The notes under the pieces: generated by a model
Told to the model about the DNA's origin: nothing
Database searches by the model: none
Seen by the model: the letters and a program-made list of their open reading frames with translations, nothing else
Assembly (NCBI GenBank): GCA_029001845.1
Contig: JAREWP010000070.1
Location: 1-64,000 of the forward strand
Length of the DNA: 64,000 nucleotides
Origin: Candidatus Magnetocorallium paracelense
Lineage (GTDB): Bacteria; Nitrospirota; Thermodesulfovibrionia; Thermodesulfovibrionales; Magnetobacteriaceae
Reading direction: 5' to 3'
In this document: one piece after another, positions 63,897 to 64,000 of the stretch
How positions within the stretch are numbered: the stretch's first letter is position 1
Layout of the letters: every line of letters starts with the position of its first letter
Translations under genes and position numbers: made by a program

Positions 63897-63917
63897 GTTA
63901 CTAATGTTATTAGTAAC
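63897..63917. promoter_or_regulatory. Perfect palindrome upstream of the pilin-like gene
   Basis: GTTACTAAT-GTT-ATTAGTAAC, 9-bp arms with a 3-bp centre, 60 bp before the PilX-like ATG. Shape suits a dimeric regulator's operator; no T-run, so not a terminator. Confidence 0.35.
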
Positions 63918-64000
63918 TTGAATGGTCAGCAAAAGCAATATATGTCGGTTGATTCTTAATTTATATATAGCAACTTTCATGCCTGTTATAAATGTAAGAA

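Noticed and set aside
1-64000. tRNA, rRNA, tmRNA, 6S RNA and CRISPR arrays
   Set aside because: Scanned by eye for T-loop motifs, rRNA-like blocks and regularly spaced direct repeats; none found. A covariance-model search would be needed to exclude small RNAs.

Overview
The window reads as the chromosome of an anaerobic or microaerophilic Gram-negative bacterium of moderate-to-low GC content. It carries an LPS-export permease (LptF/LptG type), a TolQ-TolR-TolA/TonB set, a type IV pilus minor-pilin-like protein, an exosortase, and MqnD of the futalosine route to menaquinone. Gene content fits a Desulfobacterota- or Nitrospirota-like lineage, but no rRNA or other decisive marker is present, so this is an inference. 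No tRNA, rRNA, CRISPR array or prophage was seen.

Layout. 1-7.6 kb (minus): an IS630-type transposase fragment at the edge, a Bax-inhibitor/YccA membrane protein, a prohibitin-like SPFH protein, zapA with a ZapB-like coiled coil, a Slt-type lytic transglycosylase, mqnD, hinT and purD. 7.7-16 kb (plus): a sulfotransferase-like protein, an HDOD-GAF regulator, a radical SAM/SPASM protein, and a two-gene unit whose second member fuses a Na+/solute symporter to STAC-like, PAS, GGDEF and EAL domains. 16-25 kb (minus): purB, then a tightly overlapping run from a ROK kinase through lepA, lepB, a small membrane protein, ribE and ribBA to a glycosyltransferase. 25-31 kb: a secreted protein with a hyperacidic tail, a thioredoxin-like protein, dapB and tolQ-tolR-tolA. 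31-38.6 kb: two unknown proteins, rpoD, a LysM protein, HU, an SGNH hydrolase, a Cache-HAMP protein without output domain and a hemerythrin. 38.6-48.2 kb: a surface-carbohydrate-like accessory stretch (methyltransferase, sialidase-like propeller, an acetyltransferase-aminopeptidase fusion, polysaccharide pyruvyl transferase, a second propeller), with PilZ and DUF445 proteins. 48.8-58.2 kb: DUF2007, rpsU-dnaG, an SspB-like adaptor, gpmI, a HAD phosphatase, a cold-shock-domain protein and secA. 58.3-64 kb: a PAS histidine kinase, an HDOD protein, a decayed IS element, an exosortase and a PilX-like protein.

The most striking structure is outside the genes. Five copies of a ~130-bp element (3085, 15967, 17688, 30801, 48267) have terminal inverted repeats of about 35 bp. 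Four of them are flanked by 10-bp direct repeats, the signature of a non-autonomous transposable element (MITE). Two copies landed on stop codons: one lengthens the symporter-GGDEF-EAL protein by five residues, the other duplicated the end of a DUF1499 gene. At least two further repeat families fill the intergenic regions: a ~138-159-bp element rich in GCTGA-type motifs, and a long-hairpin element with CTTCGTGGT-type arms.

Signalling is prominent. Cyclic-di-GMP turnover (GGDEF-EAL) and a PilZ effector co-occur with two HDOD proteins, a multi-PAS histidine kinase and a Cache-HAMP/hemerythrin pair, suggesting environment-linked control of surface structures (pili, polysaccharide, sulfated or pyruvylated glycans).
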